A program made the translations under genes and the position numbers. The notes under the pieces were generated by a model. It ran no database searches. It saw only the letters and a program-made list of their open reading frames with translations, and was not told where the DNA came from. A DNA stretch of 5,333 nt from an uncultured Eubacteriales bacterium (GTDB taxonomy: Bacteria > Bacillota > Clostridia > Christensenellales > Borkfalkiaceae), in the NCBI GenBank assembly GCA_902766475.1, contig CACXDQ010000221.1, positions 1-5,333 on the forward strand, in the 5' to 3' direction. Below, one piece after another: positions 4,951 through 5,333 of the stretch. The stretch's first letter is position 1; the number at the start of each line of letters is the position of its first letter.

Positions 4951-5333
4951 ATGAAAAAATTGATTTTGGCAAGCGCGTCTCCGAGGAGAAGGCAAATATT
5001 ATCCGACGGCGGCTTTTCGTTCGACGTTTTGACGAGCGATAGGGAAGAGCATATTTCGGCTAAGACTTCTCCCGAAAAATTTGCGGTGAGAAATGCGCTC
5101 ATAAAAGCCGAGGACGTCTATCAAAAGACGGACGGCACGCCCGTCGTACTCGGTGCGGACACCGTTGTGCAGATAGACGGTGTAATTTTGGAAAAACCCA
5201 AGGACGAGGCGGACGCTGAAAGAATGCTCAGATTTCTTTCGGGCAGAACTCACGAAGTCATAACCGGCTATGCGATAATAACCAAGGGTATGCACGAATC
5301 GGGCTATGCCGTGTCGAAAGTTACGTTCAACGA
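4951..5333 (+). CDS. maf: Maf-family nucleoside triphosphate pyrophosphatase, 3' truncated by window
   Basis: The reading frame is open from ATG 4951 to the last base, giving 127 residues of a protein normally about 190 long. Maf enzymes hydrolyse non-canonical or selected nucleoside triphosphates (dTTP, UTP and modified forms in the YhdE-like branch) to the monophosphate and pyrophosphate. They are linked to nucleotide-pool cleaning and, in Bacillus, septum control. Visible motifs are LASASPRRRQIL (6-17), GADTVV (68-73) with the catalytic-type Asp70, EKPKD (81-85) with Lys82, and ERMLRFLSGRTHEVITGYAI (90-109), which is highly typical. The start is fixed by SASPRR, which normally lies within the first dozen residues. 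There is no Shine-Dalgarno sequence upstream (TTATATAATTATAATT precedes the ATG). I infer the dTTP/UTP branch from general resemblance only. It follows the rnpB terminators and has its own promoter. Confidence 0.96.
   Translation, partial: MKKLILASASPRRRQILSDGGFSFDVLTSDREEHISAKTSPEKFAVRNALIKAEDVYQKTDGTPVVLGADTVVQIDGVILEKPKDEADAERMLRFLSGRTHEVITGYAIITKGMHESGYAVSKVTFN

Noticed and set aside
4999..5295. Minus-strand open frame of 98 codons at the window end
   Set aside because: It is the antisense shadow of the maf gene, whose plus-strand frame has clear family motifs.

Overview
The window is ordinary chromosomal housekeeping DNA from what looks like a Firmicute of the class Clostridia, probably an uncultured gut-type lineage. 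The evidence is: an L27 protein with the N-terminal extension ending in LFA-HKKG that is typical of Clostridia; a class A (not Bacillus-type B) RNase P RNA; consensus sigma-A promoters with 17-nt spacers; several strong AGGAGG-like ribosome binding sites; Gram-positive-style lipoproteins; and moderately AT-rich DNA. No mobile element, CRISPR array, phage gene, toxin-antitoxin pair or defence system is visible.

Layout. (1) 1-466 (+): 3' part of a lipoprotein gene whose signal peptide is cut by the window edge. (2) 471-504: a 15-bp hairpin between this gene and the convergent gene at 509-946 (-), which encodes a small all-helical protein of unknown function. (3) 1002-1768 (+): a perfect consensus promoter, a structured 5' leader, rplU (L21), rpmA (L27) and an intrinsic terminator. 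The cysteine protease gene prp, which normally lies between rplU and rpmA in Firmicutes and removes the L27 extension, is absent here although the extension is present. (4) 1777-2882 (+): an OGG1-type 8-oxoguanine DNA glycosylase overlapping by 4 nt a 94-residue protein of unknown function, closed by a terminator that contains the second gene's stop codon. (5) 2958-4439 (+): a large acidic lipoprotein with a low-complexity insert. (6) 4442-4904: an 18-bp hairpin, a near-consensus promoter, rnpB (RNase P RNA) and tandem terminators. (7) 4951 to the window end (+): the first two thirds of a Maf nucleotide pyrophosphatase gene, missing from a simple start-to-stop ORF list because its stop lies outside the window.

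The genes share no single pathway. They group as translation (L21, L27, RNase P RNA), genome and nucleotide-pool maintenance (OGG, Maf) and cell surface (two lipoproteins). The points most worth a second look are the missing prp beside a degenerate L27 cleavage site, the rplU leader with alternative pairings and a Shine-Dalgarno sequence in a hairpin loop, the apparently leaderless maf transcript with an inverted repeat over its -35 box, and the uncharacterised small protein coupled to the glycosylase. I see no evidence of a wholly new system.
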